Positions 9,481 through 18,413 of a stretch of DNA of 64,000 nt are shown one piece after another. The translations under genes were made by a program, and so were the position numbers. Each line of letters opens with the position of its first letter. Positions within the stretch are counted from its first letter, which is position 1. Below the pieces are notes generated by a model that ran no database searches, was not told where the DNA came from, and worked only from the letters and a program-made list of their open reading frames with translations. The stretch covers positions 372,001 to 436,000 of the forward strand of contig NZ_JBHWAB010000001.1 in the NCBI RefSeq assembly GCF_042688525.2, given 5' to 3'. This DNA comes from Haloimpatiens sp042688525 (lineage in GTDB: Bacteria; Bacillota; Clostridia; Clostridiales; Clostridiaceae).

Positions 9481-9516
9481 ATGATCTTAAATTTTAATGT
9501 TAAGGAGGGAAGAAAA

Positions 9517-9987
9517 GTGCCAAGAAAAGGACATATAGCTAAAAGAGATGTATTACCAGATCCAATGCATAACAGTAAAGTTGTTACAAAATTGGTGAAT
9601 CAAGTAATGCTAGATGGTAAAAAAGGTGTTGCTCAACAAATAGTATATGGAGCATTTGATATAATGGCTGAGAAATCTGGAAAAGAATCCATAGAAGTTT
9701 TCGAAGAAGCTATGAATAATATAATGCCACTACTAGAAGTAAAAGCAAGAAGAATAGGTGGAGCTACGTATCAAGTTCCAATGGAAGTAAGACCAGAAAG
9801 AAGACAGACTTTAGGTCTTAGATGGTTAGTAGACGCAGCAAGAAAAAGAGGAGAAAGATACATGAAAGATAGACTTGCTGGTGAGTTACTAGATGCTTCT
9901 AATAATTCTGGAGCAGCTGTTAAGAAAAGAGAAGATACTCATAAGATGGCTGAAGCAAACAAAGCTTTTGCACACTACAGATATTAA
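9517..9987 (+). CDS. rpsG: 30S ribosomal protein S7
   Basis: S7 nucleates assembly of the 30S head and lines the E site. The 156-residue product is the standard length and begins MPRKGHIAKRDVLPDP. The GTG at 9517 is chosen because TAAGGAGGG at 9501-9509 is correctly spaced; the longer frame from 9481 would start upstream of that site. It is in the str operon with rpsL, fusA and tuf and may bind its own leader. Confidence 0.96.
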   Translation: MPRKGHIAKRDVLPDPMHNSKVVTKLVNQVMLDGKKGVAQQIVYGAFDIMAEKSGKESIEVFEEAMNNIMPLLEVKARRIGGATYQVPMEVRPERRQTLGLRWLVDAARKRGERYMKDRLAGELLDASNNSGAAVKKREDTHKMAEANKAFAHYRY

Positions 9988-9990
9988 AAT

Positions 9991-10025
9991 TAAACTGTTT
10001 TGGCTTGGCCAAAACAGTTTTCTAA
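9991..10025 (+). terminator. Hairpin between rpsG and fusA, possible partial terminator
   Basis: AAACTGTTTTGGC at 9992-10004 and its exact inverse at 10008-10020 form a 13-bp stem with a 3-nt loop, followed by TTTTCT. It lies right after the rpsG stop and before the fusA ribosome binding site. The short T tract suggests partial termination or an mRNA processing barrier rather than a full stop. Confidence 0.55.
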
Positions 10026-10059
10026 AATGTTATTTTATTTAAGAAAAGGAGGAAGTCAT

Positions 10060-12123
10060 ATGGAAAGACAACATCCATTAGAAAAATTCCGTAATATAGG
10101 AATAATGGCTCACATAGATGCCGGTAAAACTACAACAACAGAACGTGTGTTGTTTTATACTGGAATAAGCCATAAGATTGGAGAAGTTCATGAAGGTCAA
10201 GCAACAATGGACTGGATGGAACAAGAGCAAGAAAGAGGTATAACAATTACTTCTGCTGCAACAACTTGTGAATGGAAGGATCATGTTATAAACATAATTG
10301 ACACGCCAGGACACGTAGATTTCACTGTTGAGGTTGAAAGATCTTTAAGAGTACTTGATGGAGCGGTTGGAGTTTTTTGTGCTAAAGGTGGGGTTGAACC
10401 ACAATCAGAAACAGTATGGAGACAGGCAGACAAGTATATGGTTCCAAGAATTGCTTATATAAATAAAATGGATATACTTGGAGCAGATTTCTTTAGAGCA
10501 GTAAGCATGATGAGAGAAAGATTACATGCTAATGCTGTACCAATACAATTACCAATAGGTAAGGAAGATACTTTCTTAGGAATAATTGATTTGCTTGAAA
10601 ATAAAGCTAGAATATATAAAGATGATCTTGGTGAAAAAATAGAAGAGGCAGAAATTCCAGATGATATGAAGGAATTAGCTGAGAAATACAGATCAGAAAT
10701 GATTGAAGCAGTTGCTGAATTAGATGAAGATCTAATGATGAAATATTTAGAAGGCGAAGAATTAACAATTGAGGAATTAGAAACAACACTAAGAAAAGGT
10801 GTATGTAATAATGAAATAGTTCCAGTAGTATGTGGTTCTTCATATAAAAATAAAGGTGTACAAATGATGATTGATGCAGTAGTTAAATACTTACCATCAC
10901 CATTAGATGTACCAGCAGTTAAAGGATTAGATCCAGAAACTAAAGAAGAAATTGAAAGAAAAAGTGATGATAATGAGCCACTTGCAGCGCTTGCATTCAA
11001 GATTGCTACAGATCCATTCATAGGTAAATTAGCTTTTACTAGAATTTACTCAGGAATAATGAAAAGTGGTACATATGTATTAAATTGTAACAAAGGTAAA
11101 AGAGAAAGAATTGGAAGACTTGTTAAAATGCATTCAAACCACAGAAAAGAAGTTGAAGAATTAAGAGCTGGAGAGTTAGGAGCTATAATTGGATTGAAAA
11201 ATTCAACAACAGGAGATACCCTTTGTGATGAAGAAAATCCAATAATACTTGAAAATATGGAATTCCCAGAACCAGTTATTAGTGTTGCTATAGAACCAAA
11301 AACTAAAGCAGGACAAGAGAAAATGGGAATAGCTCTTCAAAAACTTGCAGAAGAGGATCCAACATTTAAGACTTATACTGATCATGAAACTGGTCAAACA
11401 ATTATAGCAGGTATGGGAGAATTACATCTTGAAATAATTGTTGATAGACTTCAAAGAGAATTTAAAGTTGAATGTAATGTTGGTAAACCACAAGTTGCAT
11501 ATAAAGAAACAATTAGAAAAGCTGTTAAAGCTGAAGGTAAATTTGTTAGACAATCAGGTGGACGTGGACAATATGGACATTGTTGGATTGAAATGGAACC
11601 ATGTGAAGAAGAATATAAATTTGAAGATGCTGTTGTTGGTGGATCTATTCCAAGAGAATACATTCCAGCTGTTGAAAATGGTATAAAAGAAGCATCTGAA
11701 AGTGGTGTTATTGCTGGATACCAAACTATAAACTTCAAAGTTAAATTATTCGATGGTTCTTATCATGATGTTGACTCATCAGAAATGGCATTTAAAGTAG
11801 CTGGTTCTATGGCATTTAAAAATGCTATGAGCAAAGCTGATCCAGTATTACTTGAACCAACTATGAAGGTTGAAGTTATCACTCCTGAAGAATATATGGG
11901 AGATGTAATGGGTGATATTAACTCAAGAAGAGGTAGAATTGAAGGTATGGAACAAAGAGCAGGTGCTCAAGTTATCAATGCTTTTGTACCACTTTCAGAA
12001 ATGTTTGGTTATGCAACTACATTAAGATCAAGAACTCAAGGTAGAGGTAACTATTCAATGCAGTTTGATCATTATGAAGAAGTGCCAAAAAGTATTCAAG
12101 AACAAATTGCTGGGAATAAATAA
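10060..12123 (+). CDS. fusA: Translation elongation factor G
   Basis: EF-G drives tRNA and mRNA translocation with GTP hydrolysis. The 687-residue product has AHIDAGKTTTTE (G1, near residue 20), the DTPGH switch, NKMD (G4) and the conserved EF-G domains II to V. The start at ATG 10060 follows AAAAGGAGGA; the in-frame extension from 10000 runs through the hairpin after rpsG and is not expected to be translated. tuf follows after 55 bases. Confidence 0.97.
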   Translation: MERQHPLEKFRNIGIMAHIDAGKTTTTERVLFYTGISHKIGEVHEGQATMDWMEQEQERGITITSAATTCEWKDHVINIIDTPGHVDFTVEVERSLRVLDGAVGVFCAKGGVEPQSETVWRQADKYMVPRIAYINKMDILGADFFRAVSMMRERLHANAVPIQLPIGKEDTFLGIIDLLENKARIYKDDLGEKIEEAEIPDDMKELAEKYRSEMIEAVAELDEDLMMKYLEGEELTIEELETTLRKGVCNNEIVPVVCGSSYKNKGVQMMIDAVVKYLPSPLDVPAVKGLDPETKEEIERKSDDNEPLAALAFKIATDPFIGKLAFTRIYSGIMKSGTYVLNCNKGKRERIGRLVKMHSNHRKEVEELRAGELGAIIGLKNSTTGDTLCDEENPIILENMEFPEPVISVAIEPKTKAGQEKMGIALQKLAEEDPTFKTYTDHETGQTIIAGMGELHLEIIVDRLQREFKVECNVGKPQVAYKETIRKAVKAEGKFVRQSGGRGQYGHCWIEMEPCEEEYKFEDAVVGGSIPREYIPAVENGIKEASESGVIAGYQTINFKVKLFDGSYHDVDSSEMAFKVAGSMAFKNAMSKADPVLLEPTMKVEVITPEEYMGDVMGDINSRRGRIEGMEQRAGAQVINAFVPLSEMFGYATTLRSRTQGRGNYSMQFDHYEEVPKSIQEQIAGNK

Positions 12124-12178
12124 TTAAAAAACATAAATGAATTTAAATTTATTGAAGAAAAGGTAAGGAGGAATAAAA

Positions 12179-13360
12179 ATGTCAAAAGCAAAATTTGAAA
12201 GAAGCAAGCCACACGTAAATATAGGAACAATAGGTCACGTAGACCATGGTAAAACAACATTAACAGCAGCAATCACAATGACATTAGCAGAAGAAGGAAA
12301 AGCAGAAGCACAAAACTATGCAGATATTGATAAAGCACCAGAAGAAAAAGAAAGAGGAATAACAATCAATACAGCACACGTAGAGTATGAAACAGACAAT
12401 AGACACTATGCACACGTTGACTGTCCAGGACACGCAGACTACGTAAAGAACATGATAACAGGAGCAGCACAAATGGATGGAGCAATCTTAGTTGTATCAG
12501 CAGCAGATGGTCCAATGCCACAAACAAGAGAACATATATTACTAGCATCAAGAGTTGGAGTACAACATATAGTAGTATTCTTAAACAAATCAGACCAAGT
12601 AGATGATCCAGAATTATTAGAATTAGTAGAAATGGAAGTAAGAGAATTACTAAGTGAATATGGATTTAACGGAGACGAATGTCCAGTAATAACAGGATCA
12701 GCATTAATGGCAATAGAAAAAGGAGAAAGAGACTGCATACATGAATTAATGGCAGCAGTAGACGAATATATACCAACACCAGAAAGAGCAACAGATAAAG
12801 ATTTCTTAATGCCAATTGAAGATATCTTCACAATAACAGGAAGAGGAACAGTAGCAACAGGAAGAGTAGAAAGAGGAGTTCTTCATACAGGAGACGAAGT
12901 AGAAATCGTAGGAATGACAGACGAAAAGAAAAAGACAGTAATAACAGGAGTAGAAATGTTTAGAAAGATATTAGACGAAGCAATGGCAGGAGATAATATC
13001 GGAGCATTATTAAGAGGTGTTCAAAGAACAGAAATAGAAAGAGGTCAAGTATTAGCAAAACCAGGAACAGTACATCCACATAAGAAATTCGTAGGTCAAG
13101 TATATGTACTTAAAAAAGAAGAAGGTGGAAGACATACACCATTCTTTAATGGATATAGACCACAATTTTATTTCAGAACAACAGACGTTACAGGATCAAT
13201 CCAATTACCAGAAGGAACAGAAATGGTAATGCCAGGAGACCACATAGACATGAATGTTGAATTAATCACTCCAGTAGCAATGGAAGAAGGATTAAGATTC
13301 GCTATCAGAGAAGGTGGAAGAACTGTAGGTTCTGGAGTTGTTACTAGCATAGTTGAATAA
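12179..13360 (+). CDS. tuf: Elongation factor Tu
   Basis: EF-Tu brings aminoacyl-tRNA to the ribosome. The 393-residue product shows GHVDHGKTTL, DCPGH and NKSD and is full length. Codon choice is extremely biased to ACA, GCA, AGA and TTA, as expected for one of the most expressed proteins. AAGGAGG is 8 bases before the ATG. It ends the str operon. Clostridia often carry a second tuf elsewhere; that cannot be judged from this window. Confidence 0.98.
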   Translation: MSKAKFERSKPHVNIGTIGHVDHGKTTLTAAITMTLAEEGKAEAQNYADIDKAPEEKERGITINTAHVEYETDNRHYAHVDCPGHADYVKNMITGAAQMDGAILVVSAADGPMPQTREHILLASRVGVQHIVVFLNKSDQVDDPELLELVEMEVRELLSEYGFNGDECPVITGSALMAIEKGERDCIHELMAAVDEYIPTPERATDKDFLMPIEDIFTITGRGTVATGRVERGVLHTGDEVEIVGMTDEKKKTVITGVEMFRKILDEAMAGDNIGALLRGVQRTEIERGQVLAKPGTVHPHKKFVGQVYVLKKEEGGRHTPFFNGYRPQFYFRTTDVTGSIQLPEGTEMVMPGDHIDMNVELITPVAMEEGLRFAIREGGRTVGSGVVTSIVE

Positions 13361-13398
13361 TATTAAAATTTCTAAAAAATTCAAATATGTTATATGAG

Positions 13399-13424
13399 GG
13401 AGAAGAACAAAATCTTCTCCTTTA
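13399..13424 (+). terminator. Probable terminator after tuf
   Basis: GGAGAAGA at 13399-13406 pairs with TCTTCTCC at 13413-13420, 6-nt loop, followed by TTTA. The T tract is short, so termination may be incomplete. It stands 25 bases before the next promoter. Confidence 0.6.
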
Positions 13425-13449
13425 TATTTAAATTTGACATAAAAAATAC

Positions 13450-13478
13450 TTGTCAAAGTAAAAAAAGTATTGTATACT
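13450..13478 (+). promoter_or_regulatory. Promoter of the S10-spc-alpha gene block
   Basis: TTGTCA at 13450-13455 and TATACT at 13473-13478 are 17 bases apart. A second TTGACA at 13434-13439 has no good partner. Transcription would start near 13486 and drive the long ribosomal protein operon that begins with rpsJ. Confidence 0.7.
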
Positions 13479-13485
13479 TAAAGAG

Positions 13486-13687
13486 TTGTAATGTGTAACA
13501 GTAATGTGATAAGAGGTTGCCGAGCTTCCGGGGAATTCTTATTATGTAAAGTCTTGATCAAGAATCAGACGACGGAATATCTGTAAAGTCTTGTTTTCAG
13601 TATTTTATGCAACACCTGGAACAGTTTACAGAGTCACCGCTGTTGTACGTAAGAAGTAAAGCGTGCGATGAAAAGGAGGGAAAGAAA
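13486..13687 (+). other. Long untranslated leader of the S10 operon
   Basis: About 200 bases separate the predicted start of transcription from rpsJ. The stretch is richer in G+C than usual here and contains the direct repeat GTAAAGTCTTG at 13546-13556 and 13583-13593 and the palindrome CTTGATCAAG. An in-frame extension of rpsJ begins at 13607 but has no ribosome binding site. Such leaders are commonly sites of ribosomal protein feedback (L4 in E. coli). No known RNA family is claimed. Confidence 0.5.
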
Positions 13688-13996
13688 ATGGCAAAACAAA
13701 AAATAAGAATCAGATTAAAAGCTTTTGATCACAAAATATTAGATCAATCAGCTGAAAAGATAGTTGAAACTGCAAAAACAACAGGAGCAAAAGTAGCAGG
13801 TCCAGTACCACTACCAACAGAAAAAGATATTGTAACAGTTTTAAGAGCTACACATAAATATAAAGATTCAAGAGAACAATTTGAGATAAGAACTCATAAA
13901 AGACTAATAGATATAATTAGTCCATCACCAAAAACAGTAGATTCTTTAATGAAATTAGATTTACCTGCTGGTGTTGATATAGAAATAAAATTATAA
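13688..13996 (+). CDS. rpsJ: 30S ribosomal protein S10
   Basis: S10 is a head protein of the 30S subunit and also serves as NusE in antitermination. The 102-residue product starts MAKQKIRIRLKAFDH, the usual start. AAGGAGGG ends 7 bases before the ATG at 13688. It opens the S10 operon and is followed by rplC after 79 bases. Confidence 0.97.
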   Translation: MAKQKIRIRLKAFDHKILDQSAEKIVETAKTTGAKVAGPVPLPTEKDIVTVLRATHKYKDSREQFEIRTHKRLIDIISPSPKTVDSLMKLDLPAGVDIEIKL

Positions 13997-14075
13997 TTTG
14001 TAATAGATAATGCCTATTACGAACTATTATGACCACTTATAATGTGATCCGCTAATACGTTGAGGAGGTGTAGAA

Positions 14076-14708
14076 ATGAAAAAAGCAATATTAGGTAGAA
14101 AAGTAGGTATGACTCAAATCTTTGGAGAGAAAGGAAAAGTTATACCAGTTACAGTAGTAGAAACAGGAGCATGTGTAGTACTTCAGAAAAAAACTATTGA
14201 AAAAGATGGTTATGAAGCAATTAAAGTTGGATTTGAAGATATAAGAGAAAAGCTAGTAAACAAACCAACAAAAGGACAGTTTGCTAAAGCAGGTGTGGAA
14301 GCTAAAAGATATATGAAAGAATTTAGACTAGAGGATGTATCTGAATACGAAGTAGGAAGCGAAATTAAAGCAGATATATTCAATATTGGAGATAAAGTTG
14401 ATGTAACTGGGGTTTCTAAAGGTAAGGGATTCCAAGGAACTATTAAAAGATGGAATTTCCAAAGAGGACCAATGAGCCACGGTTCTAAATGTCATAGAGT
14501 AGTTGGTTCAATGGGAGCAGCTTCTGATCCATCAAGAACTTTTAAAAACAAGAAAATGCCAGGACATATGGGTAATCAAAAATCAACTGTATTAAATCTT
14601 GAAGTTGTAAAAGTAATGTCTGAAAAAAATGTTATACTAATCAAAGGTGGAATACCAGGACCAAATAAAGGATTAGTAATGATAAGAGAAGCAGTAAAAG
14701 CTAAATAG
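14076..14708 (+). CDS. rplC: 50S ribosomal protein L3
   Basis: L3 is an early-assembly protein reaching toward the peptidyl transferase centre. The 210-residue product has the conserved start MKKAILGRKVGMTQIF and the central FQGTIKRWNFQRGPMSHGSKCHR stretch, which forms the long loop. GAGGAGGTG precedes the ATG. Order rpsJ-rplC-rplD-rplW-rplB is the standard one. Confidence 0.97.
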   Translation: MKKAILGRKVGMTQIFGEKGKVIPVTVVETGACVVLQKKTIEKDGYEAIKVGFEDIREKLVNKPTKGQFAKAGVEAKRYMKEFRLEDVSEYEVGSEIKADIFNIGDKVDVTGVSKGKGFQGTIKRWNFQRGPMSHGSKCHRVVGSMGAASDPSRTFKNKKMPGHMGNQKSTVLNLEVVKVMSEKNVILIKGGIPGPNKGLVMIREAVKAK

Positions 14709-14736
14709 TTAGTTTTTTAGGAAAGGAGGAAGTAGA

Positions 14737-15357
14737 ATGCCTACAGTAGATTTATTTAACAGAGAAGGACAAAAAGTTGGCGATGTTCAGTTGGCAGACA
14801 ACGTGTTCGGTATCGAAATTAATAAAGAAGTTATGCATCAAGTTGTTGTAGCACAACTTGCAAATAAAAGACAAGGAACTCAATCAGCAAAAACTAGATC
14901 TGAGGTTTCTGGTGGTGGAATAAAACCTTGGAGACAAAAAGGAACAGGAAGAGCAAGACAAGGTTCTATTAGAGCACCTCAATGGATTCATGGTGGAGTT
15001 GTATTTGCACCAAAACCAAGAGACTATAGTAAGGCAGTTCCAAAAAAAGTTAAGAGATTAGCTCTTAAATCTGCACTTTCTTCAAAAGTTGTAGAAAATG
15101 AAATTTTTGTATTAGAAAATCTAGAAATTCAAGCACCAAAAACAAAAGAAATTGTAAAAATGTTAAATGCATTTGATGCTAAAAAAACTTTAATAGTTGT
15201 TGCTGAATCAAATGAGAATGTTTATAAGTCAGCAAGAAATGTAGCAGGAGTAACAATACTACCTGTAAATAATTTAAATGTATATGATATATTAAATAGT
15301 CAAAAAGTTATAGCAACAAAAGAAGCTATAACAAAGATTGAGGAGGTGTATGCATAA
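14737..15357 (+). CDS. rplD: 50S ribosomal protein L4
   Basis: L4 lines the exit tunnel with an extended loop; the loop here is the basic segment around GGGIKPWRQKGTGRARQGS. The product is 206 residues. In E. coli L4 represses its own operon by binding the S10 leader. The stop TAA shares its last A with the start of rplW, so the two genes are translationally coupled. Confidence 0.97.
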   Translation: MPTVDLFNREGQKVGDVQLADNVFGIEINKEVMHQVVVAQLANKRQGTQSAKTRSEVSGGGIKPWRQKGTGRARQGSIRAPQWIHGGVVFAPKPRDYSKAVPKKVKRLALKSALSSKVVENEIFVLENLEIQAPKTKEIVKMLNAFDAKKTLIVVAESNENVYKSARNVAGVTILPVNNLNVYDILNSQKVIATKEAITKIEEVYA

Positions 15358-15650
15358 TGAAACTTACAAGCCATGATATTATAAGAAAACCAGTAATAAC
15401 TGAAAAAAGTATGGCTGATATGGCAGACAAAAAATACACCTTTGTAGTTGATAAGCATGCTACTAAAACTGAAATCAAAAAAGCCGTAGAGGTAGTTTTT
15501 GGTGTTAAGGTAGCTGAACTTAAAACTGCTAACATAACTGGTAAACCAAAAAGAGTTGGTGTTCATTTTGGAAAAAGACCAGATTATAAGAAAGCAATTG
15601 TTAAATTAACTGAGGATAGTAAAACAATTGAGTTCTTTGAAGGTATGTAA
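15357..15650 (+). CDS. rplW: 50S ribosomal protein L23
   Basis: L23 surrounds the exit tunnel opening and docks trigger factor and SRP. The product has 97 residues, with the typical IIRKPVITEKSM start region. The ATG overlaps the rplD stop by one base (TAATG), and its ribosome binding site GAGGAGGTG is inside rplD. Confidence 0.97.
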   Translation: MKLTSHDIIRKPVITEKSMADMADKKYTFVVDKHATKTEIKKAVEVVFGVKVAELKTANITGKPKRVGVHFGKRPDYKKAIVKLTEDSKTIEFFEGM

Positions 15651-15718
15651 TTAAATCGAACGGATAAAAAGCAGGTATTGGCTAAAAGCCAGAAAAGCAA
15701 GATTAGGGAGGGAAAAAA

Positions 15719-16549
15719 ATGGCTGTTAAAACTTTTAATCCAACTACTCCTTCTAGAAGACATATGTCATCACCTACTTTTGAAGAAGTTACAACAGATA
15801 GTCCAGAGAAAGCTTTAGTTGTAACTTTAGGTAGAAAAAGAGCGGGTAGGAATGGTCAAGGTAAGATAACAGTTCGTCACAAAGGTGGCGGAGCTAAAAG
15901 AAAGTATAGATTAATAGATTTTAAAAGAAATAAAGATGAAATACCAGCAAAAGTACTAACAATTGAGTATGATCCTAATAGATCTGCATATATTGCACTA
16001 GTTATTTATGCTGATGGAGAAAAGAGATACATATTAGCTCCAGCAGGATTAAAAGTTGGAGATACTGTTGTATCAGGTCCAAATTCTGATATTAAGATTG
16101 GAAATACATTACCAATGCAAAATATACCAGTTGGTACTGTGATTCATAATATAGAATTAGCTAAGGGCAAAGGCGGTCAGCTTGTAAGATCAGCAGGTAC
16201 TTCAGCACAGTTAATGGCTAAAGAAGGAGAATATGCTATCTTAAGACTTCCAAGTGGTGAAATGAGATATGTAAGAGTAGAATGCAGAGCTACTATAGGA
16301 GTAGTTTCTAACTTATCACATGAACTTATTAATATCGGTAAAGCTGGTAGAAAAAGACATATGGGAATTAGACCAACAGTAAGAGGTTCAGTAATGAACC
16401 CTAATGATCACCCACACGGTGGTGGAGAAGGTAAATCTCCAGTAGGACATCCAAGTCCAGTAACTCCATGGGGTAAACCAGCACTTGGTTATAAGACTAG
16501 AAAGAATAACAAATATTCAGATAGATTAATCATTAAGAAGAGAAAATAG
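15719..16549 (+). CDS. rplB: 50S ribosomal protein L2
   Basis: L2 is needed for subunit association and peptidyl transfer. The 276-residue product contains the conserved C-terminal motif NPNDHPHGGGEGKSPVG, whose histidine region is essential in other bacteria. GGGAGGG precedes the ATG. A bulged hairpin follows the stop before rpsS. Confidence 0.98.
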   Translation: MAVKTFNPTTPSRRHMSSPTFEEVTTDSPEKALVVTLGRKRAGRNGQGKITVRHKGGGAKRKYRLIDFKRNKDEIPAKVLTIEYDPNRSAYIALVIYADGEKRYILAPAGLKVGDTVVSGPNSDIKIGNTLPMQNIPVGTVIHNIELAKGKGGQLVRSAGTSAQLMAKEGEYAILRLPSGEMRYVRVECRATIGVVSNLSHELINIGKAGRKRHMGIRPTVRGSVMNPNDHPHGGGEGKSPVGHPSPVTPWGKPALGYKTRKNNKYSDRLIIKKRK

Positions 16550-16575
16550 TAGGGAGAATTAGATTCTCTTCCTAC
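16548..16575 (+). other. Stem-loop between rplB and rpsS
   Basis: AGTAGGGAGAAT overlapping the rplB stop pairs with ATTCTC and CCTACT around a TAG loop, with a two-base TT bulge on the 3' arm. No T run follows. It may limit upstream mRNA decay or modulate rpsS translation. Confidence 0.45.
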
Positions 16576-16612
16576 TTATCCTAATGAGCTGAATGAAAGG
16601 AGGCCGTTATAA

Positions 16613-16894
16613 GTGAGTAGATCAGTAAAAAAAGGACCTTACGTTGATGAGAGTCTTTTAAACAAAGTAATGGAAATGAACAAAGATGGTGAAAAGAAAG
16701 TTGTTAAAACTTGGAAAAGAAGTTCAACAATTTTCCCTCAAATGGTAGGCCATACAATTGCAGTACATGATGGAAGAAAACATGTTCCAGTATATGTGAG
16801 CGAAGATATGGTTGGACATAAACTAGGAGAATTTGTTCTAACTAGAACTTTTAAAGGACATAAGGAAACTGAAAAAAAATCAAAACTTAAATAG
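16613..16894 (+). CDS. rpsS: 30S ribosomal protein S19
   Basis: S19 pairs with S13 in the 30S head near the A-site tRNA. The 93-residue product begins MSRSVKKGPYVDESLL and has HDGRKHVPVYV. The start is GTG 16613, placed after AAAGGAGG. The C-terminus is lysine-rich as usual. Confidence 0.97.
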   Translation: MSRSVKKGPYVDESLLNKVMEMNKDGEKKVVKTWKRSSTIFPQMVGHTIAVHDGRKHVPVYVSEDMVGHKLGEFVLTRTFKGHKETEKKSKLK

Positions 16895-16920
16895 TATAGA
16901 GTCAGGAAGGAGGTAATCAA

Positions 16921-17256
16921 ATGGAAGCTAGAGCTAAATCTTGTTACGTAAGGATGTCATCAACAAAAGTAGCAGCTGTTCTTGGCTTAATAAGAGGAAA
17001 AGATGTAAATGAAGCATTTGCAATATTAAAATATACTCCAAGAAGGGCAACAGAAGCTGTTAATAAAGTACTAAAATCAGCAGTTGCCAATGCAGAAAAT
17101 AATTGTGATTTAGATAGAAATAGACTATATGTTTCAGAAGCATATGCAAATCAAGGATCAACATTAAAAAGATTCAGACCACGCGCACAAGGTAGAGCAT
17201 ATAGAATACTAAAAAGAACAAGTCACATTACTCTAGTAGTGAAAGAAAGAGTATAA
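16921..17256 (+). CDS. rplV: 50S ribosomal protein L22
   Basis: L22 spans the large subunit, and its beta hairpin narrows the exit tunnel where macrolides act. The 111-residue product keeps the hairpin region near its C-terminus (RFRPRAQGRAYRI). No insertion or deletion that would suggest macrolide resistance is apparent. AAGGAGGT is 6 bases before the ATG. Confidence 0.97.
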   Translation: MEARAKSCYVRMSSTKVAAVLGLIRGKDVNEAFAILKYTPRRATEAVNKVLKSAVANAENNCDLDRNRLYVSEAYANQGSTLKRFRPRAQGRAYRILKRTSHITLVVKERV

Positions 17257-17273
17257 AAAAGGAGGGACGAAGA

Positions 17274-17939
17274 GTGGGACAAAAGGTACATCCACACGGC
17301 TTAAGAGTTGGTGTTATTAAAGATTGGGATGCAAAATGGTATGCAGATGATAAGAATTTTGCAGACAATCTAATAGAAGATAATAAAATAAGAACATTTG
17401 TCAAATCAAAAATTTATACTGCTGGTATTTCTAAAATAGAAATAGAAAGAGCAGCTAAAAGGGTGAAATTAAATATATACACTGCTAAACCAGGAATGGT
17501 TATAGGAAAAGGCGGTCAAGGAATAGAAGCTTTAAAGAAAGAACTTAAAAAAATAGTAAGAAGAAAAAATATACTAATTAATATAGTAGAGGTTAAAAGA
17601 CCAGAATCAAATGCTCAATTAGTTGCTGAAAACATAGCATCACAATTAGAAAAGAGAATTTCTTTTAGAAGAGCTATGAAACAATCAATCCAAAGATCAA
17701 TGAGAGCAGGAATAAAAGGTATAAAAACATCTTGTTCAGGAAGACTTGGAGGAGCAGAGATAGCAAGAACAGAACAATATCATGAAGGAACAATACCTCT
17801 ACAAACTTTAAGAGCTGATATAGATTATGGATTTGCTGAGGCAGATACTGTTTATGGAAAAATTGGTGTTAAAGTTTGGGTATATAAAGGTGAAGTTCTT
17901 CCACAAAAAAAAGTAAATAAAGAAGAAGTTAACGCTTAG
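17274..17939 (+). CDS. rpsC: 30S ribosomal protein S3
   Basis: S3 lines the mRNA entry channel and helps unwind mRNA. The 221-residue product starts MGQKVHPHGLRVGV and has a KH domain with GMVIGKGGQGIEAL near residues 75-90. The start codon is GTG 17274 after AAAGGAGGG. The lysine/glutamate-rich tail is normal. Confidence 0.97.
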   Translation: MGQKVHPHGLRVGVIKDWDAKWYADDKNFADNLIEDNKIRTFVKSKIYTAGISKIEIERAAKRVKLNIYTAKPGMVIGKGGQGIEALKKELKKIVRRKNILINIVEVKRPESNAQLVAENIASQLEKRISFRRAMKQSIQRSMRAGIKGIKTSCSGRLGGAEIARTEQYHEGTIPLQTLRADIDYGFAEADTVYGKIGVKVWVYKGEVLPQKKVNKEEVNA

Positions 17940-17969
17940 TAGCATAGTACCTAGGAAGGAGGAATAGAC

Positions 17970-18413
17970 ATGTTAATGCCTAAAAAAGTTAAACATCGTA
18001 AAGTTCAACGTGGCAGAATGAAAGGTAAGGCAACAAGAGGAAACTTTATTGCATATGGTGATTTCGGCCTACAAGCAACTGAATGTGGTTGGATAACTAA
18101 CAATCAAATAGAAGCTGCCAGAGTTGCAATTAATAGATATGTAAAAAGAGGCGGAAAAGTTTGGATAAAAATATTCCCAGATAAACCTGTTACAGAAAAA
18201 CCAGCTGAAACTCGTATGGGTTCAGGTAAGGGTTCACCAGAACACTGGGTAGCAGTAATTAAACCAGGTAGAGTATTATTCGAAATATCTGGAGTTTCAG
18301 AGGAAGTAGCAAGAGAATCTATGAGGCTTGCGTCACATAAGCTTCCTGTTAAGACTAAATTCGTTACAAGAAAAGATTTTGAAGAAATGGGTGGTGAAGT
18401 AAATGAAGGCTAA
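17970..18413 (+). CDS. rplP: 50S ribosomal protein L16
   Basis: L16 organises the A site of the large subunit. The 147-residue product begins MLMPKKVKHRKVQRGRMKG and has the conserved GKGSPEHWVAVIKPGR loop. I keep the first ATG (17970) because family members start with two residues before the proline and the AAGGAGGA spacing suits it. The 3' end overlaps rpmC by 11 bases. Confidence 0.97.
   Translation: MLMPKKVKHRKVQRGRMKGKATRGNFIAYGDFGLQATECGWITNNQIEAARVAINRYVKRGGKVWIKIFPDKPVTEKPAETRMGSGKGSPEHWVAVIKPGRVLFEISGVSEEVARESMRLASHKLPVKTKFVTRKDFEEMGGEVNEG

Noticed and set aside
10455..11021. 188-codon open frame on the minus strand inside fusA
   Set aside because: It is antisense to a conserved gene, has Ser/Ile-rich low-complexity sequence, no ribosome binding site and no recognisable domain.
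12179..13360. Horizontal origin of tuf from its odd codon use
   Set aside because: The extreme ACA/GCA/AGA/TTA bias is what a very highly expressed gene shows in an AT-rich Firmicute; context is the standard str operon.
13607..13687. 27-codon N-terminal extension of S10
   Set aside because: No ribosome binding site, sequence not like S10, and the standard start at 13688 has a strong one.
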